Of a DNA stretch of 10,325 nucleotides, positions 1 to 7,290 are shown piece after piece (the stretch's first letter is position 1; every line of letters starts with the position of its first letter). Position numbers and translations under genes: made by a program. The notes beneath the pieces were generated by a model that did no database searches, was not told the origin of the DNA, and saw nothing but the letters and a program-made list of their open reading frames with translations. The DNA is from Mariprofundaceae bacterium (GTDB taxonomy: Bacteria > Pseudomonadota > Zetaproteobacteria > Mariprofundales > Mariprofundaceae), in the NCBI GenBank assembly GCA_030950865.1, contig JAUZQR010000105.1:1-10325 (forward strand), given 5' to 3'.

Positions 1-856
1 ATACATTCACAAAACCTGATTTTTCACGCACAACTGGGGTTAAAATGCGTTGGTCGGCTCGAAATGCATCATGCACATAACGTCCACGGTCACAAATCCA
101 TGGCTCTACACCATCCGTATCAGGTTTGATGCGAATCACTTCGTCACCGCGCGATTCAATGACAATGTCACAACCCTGCGGACATTGCGTACAGGTACTC
201 TTATGACGCGTCATTTCCCATGGGCGTGCAACATCATGGGATGGCTTATCCAATAATGCACCAACTGGGCAAATATCTGCCAAGTTGCCAGAAAGCTCGG
301 ATTCCAAAGCTTCCTCAACAATGCCTTCAATACGCATATGATCAGAGCGATTCAATACACCCATATCACCTGTGCCAGCTACTTCATCAGCAAAACGAAC
401 ACAACGCGTACAATGAATACAACGTGTCATGCATGTACTTACAAATGGACCTAAATCATGATCAACAACTGCACGTTTTACTTCTGAATAACGACCATGT
501 TTAGCACCATGTTCAATGGTATAATCTTGCAGTTTACATGCGCCACCTTGATCACATACAGGGCAATCCAAAGGATGGTGAATCAATAAGTATTCCATCA
601 TCATTTCACGGTCTTTGGATAATTCCTCTGACTGTGTTGTAACCTTCATGCCTTCACCAACAGGTGTACAACATGATGCGGCAGGCTTATTCCAACCTTC
701 CACTTCCACCAAACACATACGGCAATTCGCCGCCACACTCAACTCTGGATGATAACAAAAATAGGGGACATCAGCACCATGCTCACGACATGCTTCAAGA
801 ATGCTTGTGCCTGCTGAAACGGTTACTTCTTCGTCATTGATAAATAAAGTCGTCAT
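1..856 (-). CDS. nuoG: NADH-quinone oxidoreductase subunit G (NuoG), N-terminal 285 residues, cut by the window edge
   Basis: NuoG is the large iron-sulfur subunit of the complex I peripheral arm. It passes electrons from NuoF toward NuoI and NuoB. The gene runs off the left edge and 285 codons are visible. Visible ligands are the N-terminal [2Fe-2S] set C34, C45, C48 and C62; the His-ligated [4Fe-4S] set H94, C98, C101 and C107; and a second [4Fe-4S] set C146, C149, C152 and C196 (ending in a CPVGAL motif). A further set, C222, C225, C229 and C255, matches the ligands of the off-pathway cluster N7 known from E. coli and Thermus NuoG. The ATG at 854-856 lies inside the nuoF stop (ATGA overlap), and a GGAG lies about 9 bases upstream in nuoF, so translation is probably coupled. 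The rest of the protein, the molybdopterin-oxidoreductase-like part, is outside the window. Confidence 0.97.
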   Translation of the reverse strand, partial: MTTLFINDEEVTVSAGTSILEACREHGADVPYFCYHPELSVAANCRMCLVEVEGWNKPAASCCTPVGEGMKVTTQSEELSKDREMMMEYLLIHHPLDCPVCDQGGACKLQDYTIEHGAKHGRYSEVKRAVVDHDLGPFVSTCMTRCIHCTRCVRFADEVAGTGDMGVLNRSDHMRIEGIVEEALESELSGNLADICPVGALLDKPSHDVARPWEMTRHKSTCTQCPQGCDIVIESRGDEVIRIKPDTDGVEPWICDRGRYVHDAFRADQRILTPVVREKSGFVNV

Positions 857-2130
857 TCAGCATTCTCCATCAAGCGCTCCTCTACTACTTCAGGGAAATG
901 CTTCAGCAAAGAAAGAATTGGGGCGGATGCACCATCTGCAAGCGCACAAATCGTTCTACCCGCCATATGCACTGCGGCATCATTCAATACTTCCACATCT
1001 TTTTTACAGCCTTGCCCAGCTTCCACACGGTTCATAATACGCTCTAACCAGCCTGTGCCTTCGCGGCATGGCGTACATTGACCACATGATTCATGCGCAT
1101 AGAAATGTGCCAAACGACGCGTCAAAGCAATTAAATCTGCTGTTTCGTCCATCACAATAATCGCACCCGAACCCAGCATTGAACCTGCCTTCATCATCGC
1201 ATCGTAAGTCAGCGGCGTATCATAATGCTCTGCAGTCAGCCAAGGTGTTGATGAGCCGCCAGGAATAATCACTTTTGGCACAGTACCGTGCTGCAAACCA
1301 CCGCAATATTCTTCAATCAATACCTTCAATGAAGTTCCCATAGGCACTTCATAATTACCAGGTTTATTCACATGCCCTGATACAGAAAAAATCTTCAAGC
1401 CTGTATTATTCGGCACACCAATTGCCGCGTGCCAATCGCCACCAAATTCTAAAATCGCTGGCACAGTCGCCAATGTTTCAACATTATTCACTACGGTTGG
1501 ACAGCGGTAAAAACCTTCAACCGCAGGAAATGGAGGTTTAAAGCGCGGGCGACCTGGACGACCCTCCAATGACTCGATTAACGCAGTTTCTTCGCCACAA
1601 ATATAAGCCCCTGCACCACGGTGAACAGTTAAATTCATCGAGAAATCAGTGCCTAGAATACTTTCACCCAACAGGTTAGCCGAATAAGCCTCTTCAATCG
1701 CAGCATCCATAACATTCGCTTCATGCAAAAACTCACCGCGAATATAGATATATGCATCTTTCACACCCAGTGCAAAACCCGCCATAATCATGCCTTCAAT
1801 CAGCAAGTGCGGATCATAACGCATAATATCCCTATCTTTAAAAGTACCAGGCTCGCCCTCATCGGCATTGCATAATAAATACGTTGGTTTTCCTGTATTG
1901 CGCGGTACAAATGACCACTTCAAACCCGTTGGAAAGCCCGCGCCACCACGACCTCGCAAACCAGATTTTTTTACTTCATCAACAATCTGCTCACTATCAA
2001 AATCTTTCAGTACCGTTGGCAAAAACTTATATGCGCCATTCTTGCGTGCCACTTCAAGACCTGTTTGCCCTTCAAGGTGAACACGGTCAAAACAAATCGC
2101 TTTTACTTGTTTAGGATCAGAGGAAATCAT
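853..2130 (-). CDS. nuoF: NADH-quinone oxidoreductase subunit F (NuoF), NADH/FMN-binding
   Basis: NuoF binds NADH and FMN at the tip of the peripheral arm and takes the hydride that starts electron flow through complex I. At 425 residues it has the usual family length. The glycine-rich nucleotide-binding segment GRGGAGFPTGLKW lies at residues 60-72. A second conserved block, ICGEETALIESLEGRPG, begins near residue 178. The [4Fe-4S] N3 ligands are C349, C352 and C355 (SCGQCTPCREG) and C395 (TICALADG). The start ATG at 2128-2130 overlaps the nuoE stop by 4 bases and is preceded by GGAGGG within the end of nuoE. The stop overlaps the nuoG start in the same way. No catalytic or cluster residue appears to be missing. 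Confidence 0.99.
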   Translation of the reverse strand: MISSDPKQVKAICFDRVHLEGQTGLEVARKNGAYKFLPTVLKDFDSEQIVDEVKKSGLRGRGGAGFPTGLKWSFVPRNTGKPTYLLCNADEGEPGTFKDRDIMRYDPHLLIEGMIMAGFALGVKDAYIYIRGEFLHEANVMDAAIEEAYSANLLGESILGTDFSMNLTVHRGAGAYICGEETALIESLEGRPGRPRFKPPFPAVEGFYRCPTVVNNVETLATVPAILEFGGDWHAAIGVPNNTGLKIFSVSGHVNKPGNYEVPMGTSLKVLIEEYCGGLQHGTVPKVIIPGGSSTPWLTAEHYDTPLTYDAMMKAGSMLGSGAIIVMDETADLIALTRRLAHFYAHESCGQCTPCREGTGWLERIMNRVEAGQGCKKDVEVLNDAAVHMAGRTICALADGASAPILSLLKHFPEVVEERLMENAE

Positions 2131-2636
2131 GCCTGCCCTCCTTCTGAACTAGAGCCCACTTTGGTAATAAACGCATCCATATACGAAGCATCTACCTTCT
2201 CATGGTATTCATTATTAATTTGAACAACGGGCGCGCCAGCACAGGCACCAGCACATTCCACTTCAGTTACTGTAAACATGCCATCTGACGTAGTTTCACC
2301 CACATTGATACCCAAACTCTTGGTAATATGCCGCACCAATTCATCTGCACCATTGAGCATACAACCCGCATTGGTACACACTTCCAAACGATACTTGCCA
2401 GTTTCGTGCTCACGAAACATGGTGTAAAAGGTGACGACCTCGCGTACAACCATCAAGCGCAAGTCCAATGTATCAGCCACCAATTGCTGCACATGCATAG
2501 GCAAATAACCAAAATCTTCTTGCGCCATATGCAATACAGGCAACAAAGCCGAACGTGCTGCTGGGTATTTTTTCACCAGCGCATCAATTTCAGCCAAGCG
2601 CTGTTCAGTGAAACGAACTTGCTCTACTTCGCTCAT
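2127..2636 (-). CDS. nuoE: NADH-quinone oxidoreductase subunit E (NuoE), [2Fe-2S] N1a subunit
   Basis: NuoE is the thioredoxin-fold [2Fe-2S] partner of NuoF in the NADH-oxidising module. It has 169 residues. The four cluster ligands are C87 and C92 (CTNAGC) and C128 and C132 (ECAGAC), in the usual spacing. The open frame extends 25 codons further upstream, but that stretch lies inside nuoD and looks unlike NuoE. I chose the ATG at 2634-2636 because it forms an ATGA overlap with the nuoD stop, is preceded by a GGAGAGG ribosome-binding sequence in the end of nuoD, and gives a normal NuoE N-terminus (MSEVEQVRF). The C-terminus is a short, polar, Ser/Gly-rich tail. Confidence in the function is very high, and in the start high. 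Confidence 0.97.
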   Translation of the reverse strand: MSEVEQVRFTEQRLAEIDALVKKYPAARSALLPVLHMAQEDFGYLPMHVQQLVADTLDLRLMVVREVVTFYTMFREHETGKYRLEVCTNAGCMLNGADELVRHITKSLGINVGETTSDGMFTVTEVECAGACAGAPVVQINNEYHEKVDASYMDAFITKVGSSSEGGQA

Positions 2637-3811
2637 CGATCCACCTCTCCAAACACAATATCTTGCGTCCCCAAAATCGTCACCACATCCGCCAACATAT
2701 GACCGCGACACATATAATCCAATGCTTCGATATGCGCAAAACCTGACGCGCGAACCTTCATACGATATGGCTTGTTCGAGCCATCAGATACCAAATACAC
2801 ACCAAACTCACCCTTTGGATGTTCAACAGCCGCATACACCTCACCTTCAGGCACATGATAACCTTCAGAGAAGTGTTTAAAGTGATGAATCAAGGCTTCC
2901 ATATCACCCTTCATCGAAGCACGTGATGGTTTATTCAAACGCGCATCATCTGATTTGATTGGACCGTCATTCACCGCCAACCATTCAATACATTGACGAA
3001 TAATTTCATTGGACTGGCGCATTTCTTCAACACGCACCAAATAACGATCGTAACAATCGCCAGTTGCACCAACGGGAATATCAAACTCCATTTTATCATA
3101 GGCATCATAAGGCTGTGTTTTACGCAAATCCCATTCAACACCAGAGCCTCGAATCATTGGACCACTAAAACCCCATGCCAATGCTGCTTCTTTATCCACA
3201 ACACCAATATCAACATTACGCTGTTTCCAAATACGATTCTCAGTAAGCAGTGTTTCATACTCATCAATATAACCTGGAAAAGTCTCGGTAAACGCTTTAA
3301 TTTTCTCCAACAATCCTTCAGGCAAATCCTGACTCACACCACCTGGGCGAAAGTATGCGGCATGCATACGCGCACCTGATACTTCTTCATAAAAATCAAA
3401 AATATCTTCACGTTCACGAAAGCAATACAAAAACACTGTCATTGCGCCAATATCCAAGGCTGCTGCGCCCAACCATAAGCAGTGATTCAAAATACGCGTC
3501 AATTCTGCATACATCACACGGATATATTGCGCACGTTCAGGCACTTCAACACCCATCAACTTCTCAACTGCCAAAGCATACGCATGTTCATTTGCCATCA
3601 TGGAGACATAATCAAAACGATCAAAATAAGGCACATTCTGCAAATATGTTTTTTGCTCAAACAACTTCTCAGTACCGCGATGCAGCAAACCAATATGCGG
3701 CTCAGCTCGCTCAACCACTTCACCATCTAATTCTAACACCAAACGCAATACACCATGCGCCGATGGATGTTGAGGACCAAAGTTTAGAGTATAATTTTTA
3801 ATCTCAGCCAC
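2633..3811 (-). CDS. nuoD: NADH-quinone oxidoreductase subunit D (NuoD), quinone-site subunit, GTG start
   Basis: NuoD is the 49-kDa-type subunit that forms the quinone-binding cavity together with NuoB. It has 392 residues, a normal length for an unfused NuoD. The N-terminal [10 protein letters not shown] block holds H15 and H19. By alignment with Thermus Nqo4, H19 corresponds to quinone-site His38 and Y68 to Tyr87, with the same offset of 19 for both. The start is a GTG at 3809-3811. A TAG lies in frame two codons upstream and the next methionine is M70 or beyond, so no ATG could give a full N-terminus. A GGGGGT run just upstream may act as the ribosome-binding site. The start overlaps the nuoC end by 8 bases, and the stop overlaps the nuoE start. 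Confidence 0.98.
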   Translation of the reverse strand: MAEIKNYTLNFGPQHPSAHGVLRLVLELDGEVVERAEPHIGLLHRGTEKLFEQKTYLQNVPYFDRFDYVSMMANEHAYALAVEKLMGVEVPERAQYIRVMYAELTRILNHCLWLGAAALDIGAMTVFLYCFREREDIFDFYEEVSGARMHAAYFRPGGVSQDLPEGLLEKIKAFTETFPGYIDEYETLLTENRIWKQRNVDIGVVDKEAALAWGFSGPMIRGSGVEWDLRKTQPYDAYDKMEFDIPVGATGDCYDRYLVRVEEMRQSNEIIRQCIEWLAVNDGPIKSDDARLNKPSRASMKGDMEALIHHFKHFSEGYHVPEGEVYAAVEHPKGEFGVYLVSDGSNKPYRMKVRASGFAHIEALDYMCRGHMLADVVTILGTQDIVFGEVDR

Positions 3812-4421
3812 GGTCTACCCCCGGCCACGTTCTTTCAATCAACACGCGATTTTCAACTTTGTTCGAACGGTATACACAGCGCCACTGCTCTTCATCAAAG
3901 AACATTTCAACACGCCCAGTTACAGGGAAGTCCTTCAGCATAGGGTGACCCTCAAAACCGTAATCCGTTAACAAACGACGTAAATCAGGATGATGGTTAA
4001 AGATAATACCATACATCTCAAATGCTTCACGTTCAAACCAGTTTACAGTCGGCCAAACTTCCACAACAGACGATATTAATTCGCGTTCTGTCAGTAACAC
4101 CTTCAAACGCAAACGTTTATTATGCTGAATTGAAAGTAAATTATACACCACCTCAAAACGCGGGTCTCCTTCAACAAAACCTGGATATTCAGACATATCC
4201 ACACCGCATAAATCGATTAGCATTTCATAGCCTTGCTCACCTTTTAAATAGTGGCAAACATCAACAATAGCCTTTCGATCCACAACCGCTACAGGGCAAT
4301 CAACACCCTCACGAATAGATTGCACGGCATCACCAAAGCGCTCTTGCAAGCCTGTTAGCTCCAGCAACTCCGTTTGCTCCACAACCTGTTCTACACACTG
4401 CTCTTGATTCATATCGCTCAT
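3804..4421 (-). CDS. nuoC: NADH-quinone oxidoreductase subunit C (NuoC), 30-kDa-type
   Basis: NuoC is a structural, cofactor-free subunit that joins the connecting part of the peripheral arm to NuoB and NuoD. It has 205 residues. The family signature lies near residues 127-166: [13 protein letters not shown], then [18 protein letters not shown] and KDFP. It is a separate gene, whereas E. coli and its relatives have a fused NuoCD, which argues against an enteric host. The ATG at 4419-4421 sits 4 bases after the nuoB stop without a clear Shine-Dalgarno sequence. Another in-frame ATG three codons on (residue 4) could be the true start, so the exact start is uncertain. The TGA stop lies 8 bases inside nuoD. 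Confidence 0.96.
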   Translation of the reverse strand: MSDMNQEQCVEQVVEQTELLELTGLQERFGDAVQSIREGVDCPVAVVDRKAIVDVCHYLKGEQGYEMLIDLCGVDMSEYPGFVEGDPRFEVVYNLLSIQHNKRLRLKVLLTERELISSVVEVWPTVNWFEREAFEMYGIIFNHHPDLRRLLTDYGFEGHPMLKDFPVTGRVEMFFDEEQWRCVYRSNKVENRVLIERTWPGVDRG

Positions 4422-4425
4422 AGAA

Positions 4426-4902
4426 TTACCGCGCTATCGTATTGGTACGTTTAATTTTTTCTTGCAATTGAATAAAACCATACAGAAGCGCCTCCGCCGT
4501 AGGAGGGCAACCAGGCACATAAATATCTACTGGCACAATGCGATCACAACCGCGTGTTACAGCATATGAATAGTGATAATAACCACCGCCATTGGCACAT
4601 GAACCCATCGAAATAACCCAGCGAGGTTCAGACATTTGATCATAAACTTTGCGCAAAGCTGGAGCCATTTTATTACACAGCGTGCCAGCAACCACCATTA
4701 CATCCGACTGACGCGGCGATGGACGAAACACAATACCAAACCTATCCAAATCATAACGCGAAGCGCCTGCATGCATCATTTCTACCGCACAACATGCCAA
4801 ACCAAAGGTCATAGGCCAAAGTGAGCCTGCACGCGCACCGTTGATAAGCTTATCAGCAGTGGTTGTAATAAACCCTTTATCGAGTAAACCCTCTATTCCC
4901 AT
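4426..4902 (-). CDS. nuoB: NADH-quinone oxidoreductase subunit B (NuoB), cluster N2 subunit
   Basis: NuoB carries [4Fe-4S] cluster N2, the last iron-sulfur centre, which reduces quinone in the cavity shared with NuoD. It has 158 residues, normal for the family. The ligands are visible: the tandem C37-C38 in [11 protein letters not shown]102 in MGSCANGGG, and C132 in [14 protein letters not shown]. The ATG at 4900-4902 lies inside nuoA, a 10-base overlap, and a GGGAG lies about 9 bases upstream. The short Lys/Arg-containing C-terminal tail after residue 145 is ordinary. Nothing is missing. Confidence 0.99.
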   Translation of the reverse strand: MGIEGLLDKGFITTTADKLINGARAGSLWPMTFGLACCAVEMMHAGASRYDLDRFGIVFRPSPRQSDVMVVAGTLCNKMAPALRKVYDQMSEPRWVISMGSCANGGGYYHYSYAVTRGCDRIVPVDIYVPGCPPTAEALLYGFIQLQEKIKRTNTIAR

Positions 4903-5264
4903 TGCAAGGCTCCCTTGTTCCAGGCGTAGATATATCCAACAAGAAGAATGATTAAAAACAACATCATTTCAATAAAACCAAAAATACCAATTTGATCCAA
5001 AACAACAGCCCAAGGGAACAAAAATGCTGTCTCTAAATCGAAAATAACAAACAGGATTGCAACAAGATAAAAGCGCACATCAAAATGCATACGTGCATCT
5101 TCAAAAGCCTCAAAACCACATTCATAAGCTGAAAGCTTCTCTTTATCTGGCTTCTGCTCTGCAACAAACACCGTAATCAATAACGGTGCTGCGCCCATAC
5201 CCAAAGCAACCAAGATAAAAATAAAAATGGGTATGTATTCATTAGCCAGATATTCGGCGCCCAT
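4893..5264 (-). CDS. nuoA: NADH-quinone oxidoreductase subunit A (NuoA), membrane subunit
   Basis: NuoA is a small membrane subunit at the junction of the peripheral and membrane arms, next to the quinone cavity. At 123 residues it has the expected three hydrophobic segments, roughly residues 11-34, 63-86 and 93-114. The long loop between the first two holds the conserved YECGFE motif (47-52), which lines the quinone entry region in known structures. Segment two contains [11 protein letters not shown] with D76 and E78. It is the first gene of the operon. Its ATG is preceded by a strong GGGAGGGG ribosome-binding site at 5270-5277. The start gives the usual short N-terminus before the first membrane helix. 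Confidence 0.98.
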   Translation of the reverse strand: MGAEYLANEYIPIFIFILVALGMGAAPLLITVFVAEQKPDKEKLSAYECGFEAFEDARMHFDVRFYLVAILFVIFDLETAFLFPWAVVLDQIGIFGFIEMMLFLIILLVGYIYAWNKGALQWE

Positions 5265-5269
5265 GGTAT

Positions 5270-5277
5270 CCCCTCCC
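5270..5277 (-). promoter_or_regulatory. Strong Shine-Dalgarno sequence for nuoA
   Basis: Read on the minus strand, GGGAGGGG stands five bases before the nuoA ATG. It is the best ribosome-binding sequence in the nuo region and fixes the nuoA start. Most downstream nuo genes instead start within or right after the preceding gene. Confidence 0.8.
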
Positions 5278-5337
5278 TTGCAATGACAACATCAACTCCC
5301 CAGTTCATGCTGCTACAGACTAAATCTGCGAGCCGCG

Positions 5338-5366
5338 TTTCTAACAGTCACCCTTATCTCGGTCAA
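5338..5366 (-). promoter_or_regulatory. Probable sigma-70 promoter of the nuo operon
   Basis: On the minus strand there is a -35-like TTGACC (5361-5366), a 17-base spacer, and a -10-like TAGAAA (5338-5343). The -10 is preceded by TG one base upstream, an extended -10 arrangement. The predicted start is near 5331, giving a leader of about 67 bases before nuoA. It lies downstream of the tmRNA terminator, where a separate promoter for nuo is needed. The -10 match is modest. A weaker alternative starts from TTGATA inside the inverted repeat just upstream. Confidence 0.5.
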
Positions 5367-5372
5367 GAATTT

Positions 5373-5409
5373 ACATTAAAAACCTTTAATATATCAAGGT
5401 TTTTAATGT
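5373..5409. repeat. Perfect 14-bp inverted repeat upstream of nuoA, candidate operator
   Basis: The arms are ACATTAAAAACCTT (5373-5386) and its exact reverse complement (5396-5409), with a 9-base AT-only-but-one spacer. The right edge, in the direction of nuo transcription, is six bases from the proposed -35 box, and the centre lies about 60 bases upstream of the predicted start. A smaller nested palindrome (ATTAAA, AACC, TTTAAT) occupies 5375-5390. The position suits an activator or repressor site. As an intrinsic terminator it would be poor, because the stem has few GC pairs and no T-run follows it. The function is inferred from position only. Confidence 0.6.
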
Positions 5410-5441
5410 GTGGAAAAAGAGCTCTTATTCCAAGCTGAAAC

Positions 5442-5472
5442 AAAAAAAGCCCCTGAAAAATCAGGAGCTTTT
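5442..5472 (-). terminator. Rho-independent terminator of ssrA
   Basis: On the minus strand AAAAGCTCCTGA pairs with TCAGGGGCTTTT (5461-5472 with 5445-5456) around a four-base loop, followed by a run of seven T. The 12-bp stem has one G-U pair on the minus strand, which would be a C-A mismatch on the plus strand. The hairpin is therefore more stable in the ssrA direction. It begins five bases after the encoded CCA end of the tmRNA and separates ssrA and ubiCA transcripts from the nuo promoter. Confidence 0.9.
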
Positions 5473-5477
5473 AAAGC

Positions 5478-5826
5478 TGGTGGAGGCGGAGGGAGTCGAA
5501 CCCTCGTCCGAAAACCATCAGCCAATGGATCTACATGTTTAGTCTATTCAAATAGCACCTGAAGGAAGTTGAACAGACAAGACGCCCAACAGGTCGATTC
5601 GTTACTTTTTAACCTCCGGCGACACGAGTCAACACCTCCGAATAGCGATTCCATCTAAATTGCCCTGGTTTCCTAATGGATGGACACCTCAATATCAGGG
5701 TAACTTACGAAGCGTAAGCTAGTTCTACTTCGTCGTTTGCAATTATTGCAAGTGGCCTGGGTAACGGGCGTACCTACCCGACATGCACCAAAGGGTTCAG
5801 CATCTTCGTCGAAACCGGTCGCCCCC
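5478..5826 (-). ncRNA. ssrA: Transfer-messenger RNA (tmRNA, SsrA), complete, one-piece
   Basis: tmRNA, with SmpB, rescues ribosomes stalled on broken mRNAs and adds a degradation tag. The gene is 349 bases long. The 5' GGGGGCG (5820-5826) pairs with CGCCTCC near the 3' end to form the acceptor stem, followed by A and an encoded CCA (5478-5480). The T arm (GAGGG, TTCGACT, CCCTC) and the conserved CGGTTTCGACG near the 5' end are present, as is the late conserved ACTAAACATGTAG. Pseudoknot PK1 can be drawn at 5760-5780 (CGGG with CCCG, GGTA with TACC). PK2 can be drawn at 5651-5700 (CCCTG with CAGGG, CCATC with GATGG). It is not the split two-piece form. The 5' end needs RNase P trimming, and the promoter fits a short precursor leader. 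Confidence 0.98.
5705..5740 (-). other. tmRNA tag reading frame encoding ANDEVELAYAS
   Basis: From the resume codon GCA the frame reads ANDEVELAYAS and ends at TAA. The start ANDE is the standard proteobacterial beginning, and the upstream AATAATT resembles the AATAGTC before the E. coli resume codon. The C-terminus is Tyr-Ala-Ser, not the usual Leu-Ala-Ala that ClpXP and ClpAP recognise. The last codons and the stop lie in an 8-bp hairpin (5702-5720, triloop CTT, one G-U pair), equivalent to helix 5 of known tmRNAs. The resume codon is placed by comparison with E. coli. Confidence 0.85.
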
Positions 5827-5838
5827 GTGGAAAGTCGA

Positions 5839-5866
5839 AGTATAGACCGATAACATTAAGGCGCAA
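5839..5866 (-). promoter_or_regulatory. Probable ssrA promoter overlapping the end of ubiA
   Basis: On the minus strand a -10-like TATACT (5839-5844) lies 16 bases after a -35-like TTGCGC (5861-5866). The -35 is inside the last codons of ubiA and the spacer covers the ubiA stop. The -10 ends 12 bases before the mature tmRNA end, which leaves room for a short leader removed by RNase P. No terminator separates ubiA from ssrA, so ubiCA transcripts may also read into ssrA. Confidence 0.6.
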
Positions 5867-6728
5867 TGAAAGCATCAATAAGAAAGCCAAGGCAAAACAA
5901 TAAACCCACTCTGTGTGATTTTAAAAAGAATTCAAAACCCCAAGGCTCTCCACACCTCCAAAGCACCCAGCATAGATAAGATTGGTATAGCGCTGCTAGC
6001 AACCAGCCAATTTGCACAGCCGTGTCATATTGCCAAGCAACCAAGCCCAACAATAATATAACCATGCAGCCCAACGAGATAATCGCGATGACAGCTCTTT
6101 CGCCAAACCAGATAGCTGTCGACTTCACGCCAATCTTCAAGTCATCTGAGCGATCACCCAATGCATAGGCTGTATCATAAGATAGCGACCAACAAATATT
6201 CGCAGCAAACAAGAGCCACGGTACAGGTGAATCCAATACAGAGCCTGTTTCAGCCGCCCATGCCATAACCGCACCCCAACCAAATGCCATGCCAAGCCAA
6301 GCTTGCGGAAAGTAGGTGTAACGTTTCATGAAGGGATAAAAAACTGCCAAAACAGCGCCTACAAAAGCAAGTTCAATCACCAGTAAGGATGTTTGTAGCA
6401 CCAATAAAAAAGCAAGCAACAACATCGCAAAAAAACCGAACAATGCTGCTTTGGGAGATATGTTCCCTGCTGCAATAGGGCGTAATTTGGTACGCTCAAC
6501 ATGTGGGTCAAATTTACGATCAGCATAGTCATTAATCACACAACCCGCCGAACGCATCAAGATTACACCGCATACAAACACGCCAATATTTAACCATGTT
6601 GGCTGTCCATGTGAGGCTGCCAACATGCCCCATAATGTCGGCCAAAGAAGTAAATAATACCCCACTGGCTTATCAACTCGCATCAGAGAAAACCAATCAT
6701 ACCATGAACCCAGTGGACGAATCATCAT
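5856..6728 (-). CDS. ubiA: 4-hydroxybenzoate polyprenyltransferase (UbiA)
   Basis: UbiA attaches the polyprenyl tail to 4-hydroxybenzoate in the inner membrane, the second committed step of ubiquinone synthesis. The protein is 290 residues, normal for the family, and mostly hydrophobic helices. The first Asp-rich motif, NDYADRKFDPHVERT (66-80), is complete and binds prenyl diphosphate through magnesium. The second, YDTAYALGDRSDD (184-196) followed by GVKSTA, is also complete. The N-terminal MRVDKPVGYYLLLWPTLWG is typical of bacterial UbiA. It starts one base after the ubiC stop at one of two tandem ATG codons (6728 or 6725); GTAGG just before them is a weak ribosome-binding site. Its stop lies within the ssrA promoter. 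A related prenyltransferase specificity is possible, but the ubiC neighbour supports UbiA. Confidence 0.96.
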   Translation of the reverse strand: MMIRPLGSWYDWFSLMRVDKPVGYYLLLWPTLWGMLAASHGQPTWLNIGVFVCGVILMRSAGCVINDYADRKFDPHVERTKLRPIAAGNISPKAALFGFFAMLLLAFLLVLQTSLLVIELAFVGAVLAVFYPFMKRYTYFPQAWLGMAFGWGAVMAWAAETGSVLDSPVPWLLFAANICWSLSYDTAYALGDRSDDLKIGVKSTAIWFGERAVIAIISLGCMVILLLGLVAWQYDTAVQIGWLLAALYQSYLCWVLWRCGEPWGFEFFLKSHRVGLLFCLGFLIDAFIAP

Positions 6729-6729
6729 C

Positions 6730-7284
6730 CTACTTCTGCCCTGTTAAACGTTGCAGACGCGTCCAAAATTCACTGTGAAACACTTCCACAACCAAAGCTT
6801 GCGTACCGCTTGCTGAACGCAATACCGAACGCCGCGCCCAACGTTCGGCACATGCCCCGCTTTCAACCTGTACCACACTCAAATCGGAACGCGACAACGA
6901 CAGCCCTTGATCCAACAGTAAGTTTGCTAATGGGCGCTTGCCTACCTGCAATTCTTCCATCAATGATTTTGGCAGCCCTTCCAATGGCAATACCGATTCC
7001 GCATCAAACATCACTGAACCACGATGTAATAACGACACTTGCCTACGTAAGACAGGAGCACTACACGCGCACCCCAATAGCGTTGCCTCTGAAGGTGTTG
7101 CCTTATCCAAAAACTGTTCGTGTAATTGCACTGTAAGTGGCATGCCAAAACGTCGCTCTAAAAAGCGTGTTAAAGAGGTTGTGACGGTAAGCACCGCTGA
7201 CATATTTTTATCCACATTCATATTGGCAAGTTGCCATTCGCGAACTGGACACCATGTTTGTTTATCCCACTGCATTGAAAACAT
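6730..7284 (-). CDS. ubiC: Chorismate lyase (UbiC)
   Basis: UbiC cleaves chorismate to 4-hydroxybenzoate and pyruvate in the cytoplasm and so feeds UbiA, the next gene. The 184-residue protein is a diverged member. Recognisable blocks are VLRRQVSLL (78-86) with the arginine region of the active site, VGKRPLANLLL (114-124, like GKTPLG in E. coli), RWARRSVLR (148-156), and VVEVF (165-169), whose E167 corresponds to the catalytic Glu in the E. coli TELF block. The start is uncertain. The first ATG (7284) has no ribosome-binding site and lies about where transcription should begin; the ATG at residue 4 (7275) is the alternative. The assignment rests on these blocks, the length and the ubiA context. 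Confidence 0.85.
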   Translation of the reverse strand: MFSMQWDKQTWCPVREWQLANMNVDKNMSAVLTVTTSLTRFLERRFGMPLTVQLHEQFLDKATPSEATLLGCACSAPVLRRQVSLLHRGSVMFDAESVLPLEGLPKSLMEELQVGKRPLANLLLDQGLSLSRSDLSVVQVESGACAERWARRSVLRSASGTQALVVEVFHSEFWTRLQRLTGQK

Positions 7285-7290
7285 ATCCGC

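Noticed and set aside
50..504. Plus-strand open frames of 68 and 94 codons antisense to nuoG.
   Set aside because: Their His/Gln/Asn-rich products are typical of frames opposite a real gene, and the minus-strand NuoG translation is unmistakable.
2637..2711. A 25-codon upstream extension of nuoE that would begin MSRSYVGG.
   Set aside because: It lies wholly inside nuoD, has no NuoE-like sequence, and the internal ATG has a good ribosome-binding site and the standard ATGA overlap.
5373..5409. Reading the AT-rich palindrome as an intrinsic terminator.
   Set aside because: The stem has only two GC pairs among 14, no T-run follows on either strand, and a strong terminator already ends ssrA 33 bases away.
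5478..5540. A tRNA-like 3' end (T arm plus CCA) that might be called a separate tRNA.
   Set aside because: There is no anticodon arm next to it. It pairs with the 5' end 349 bases away and belongs to the tmRNA.
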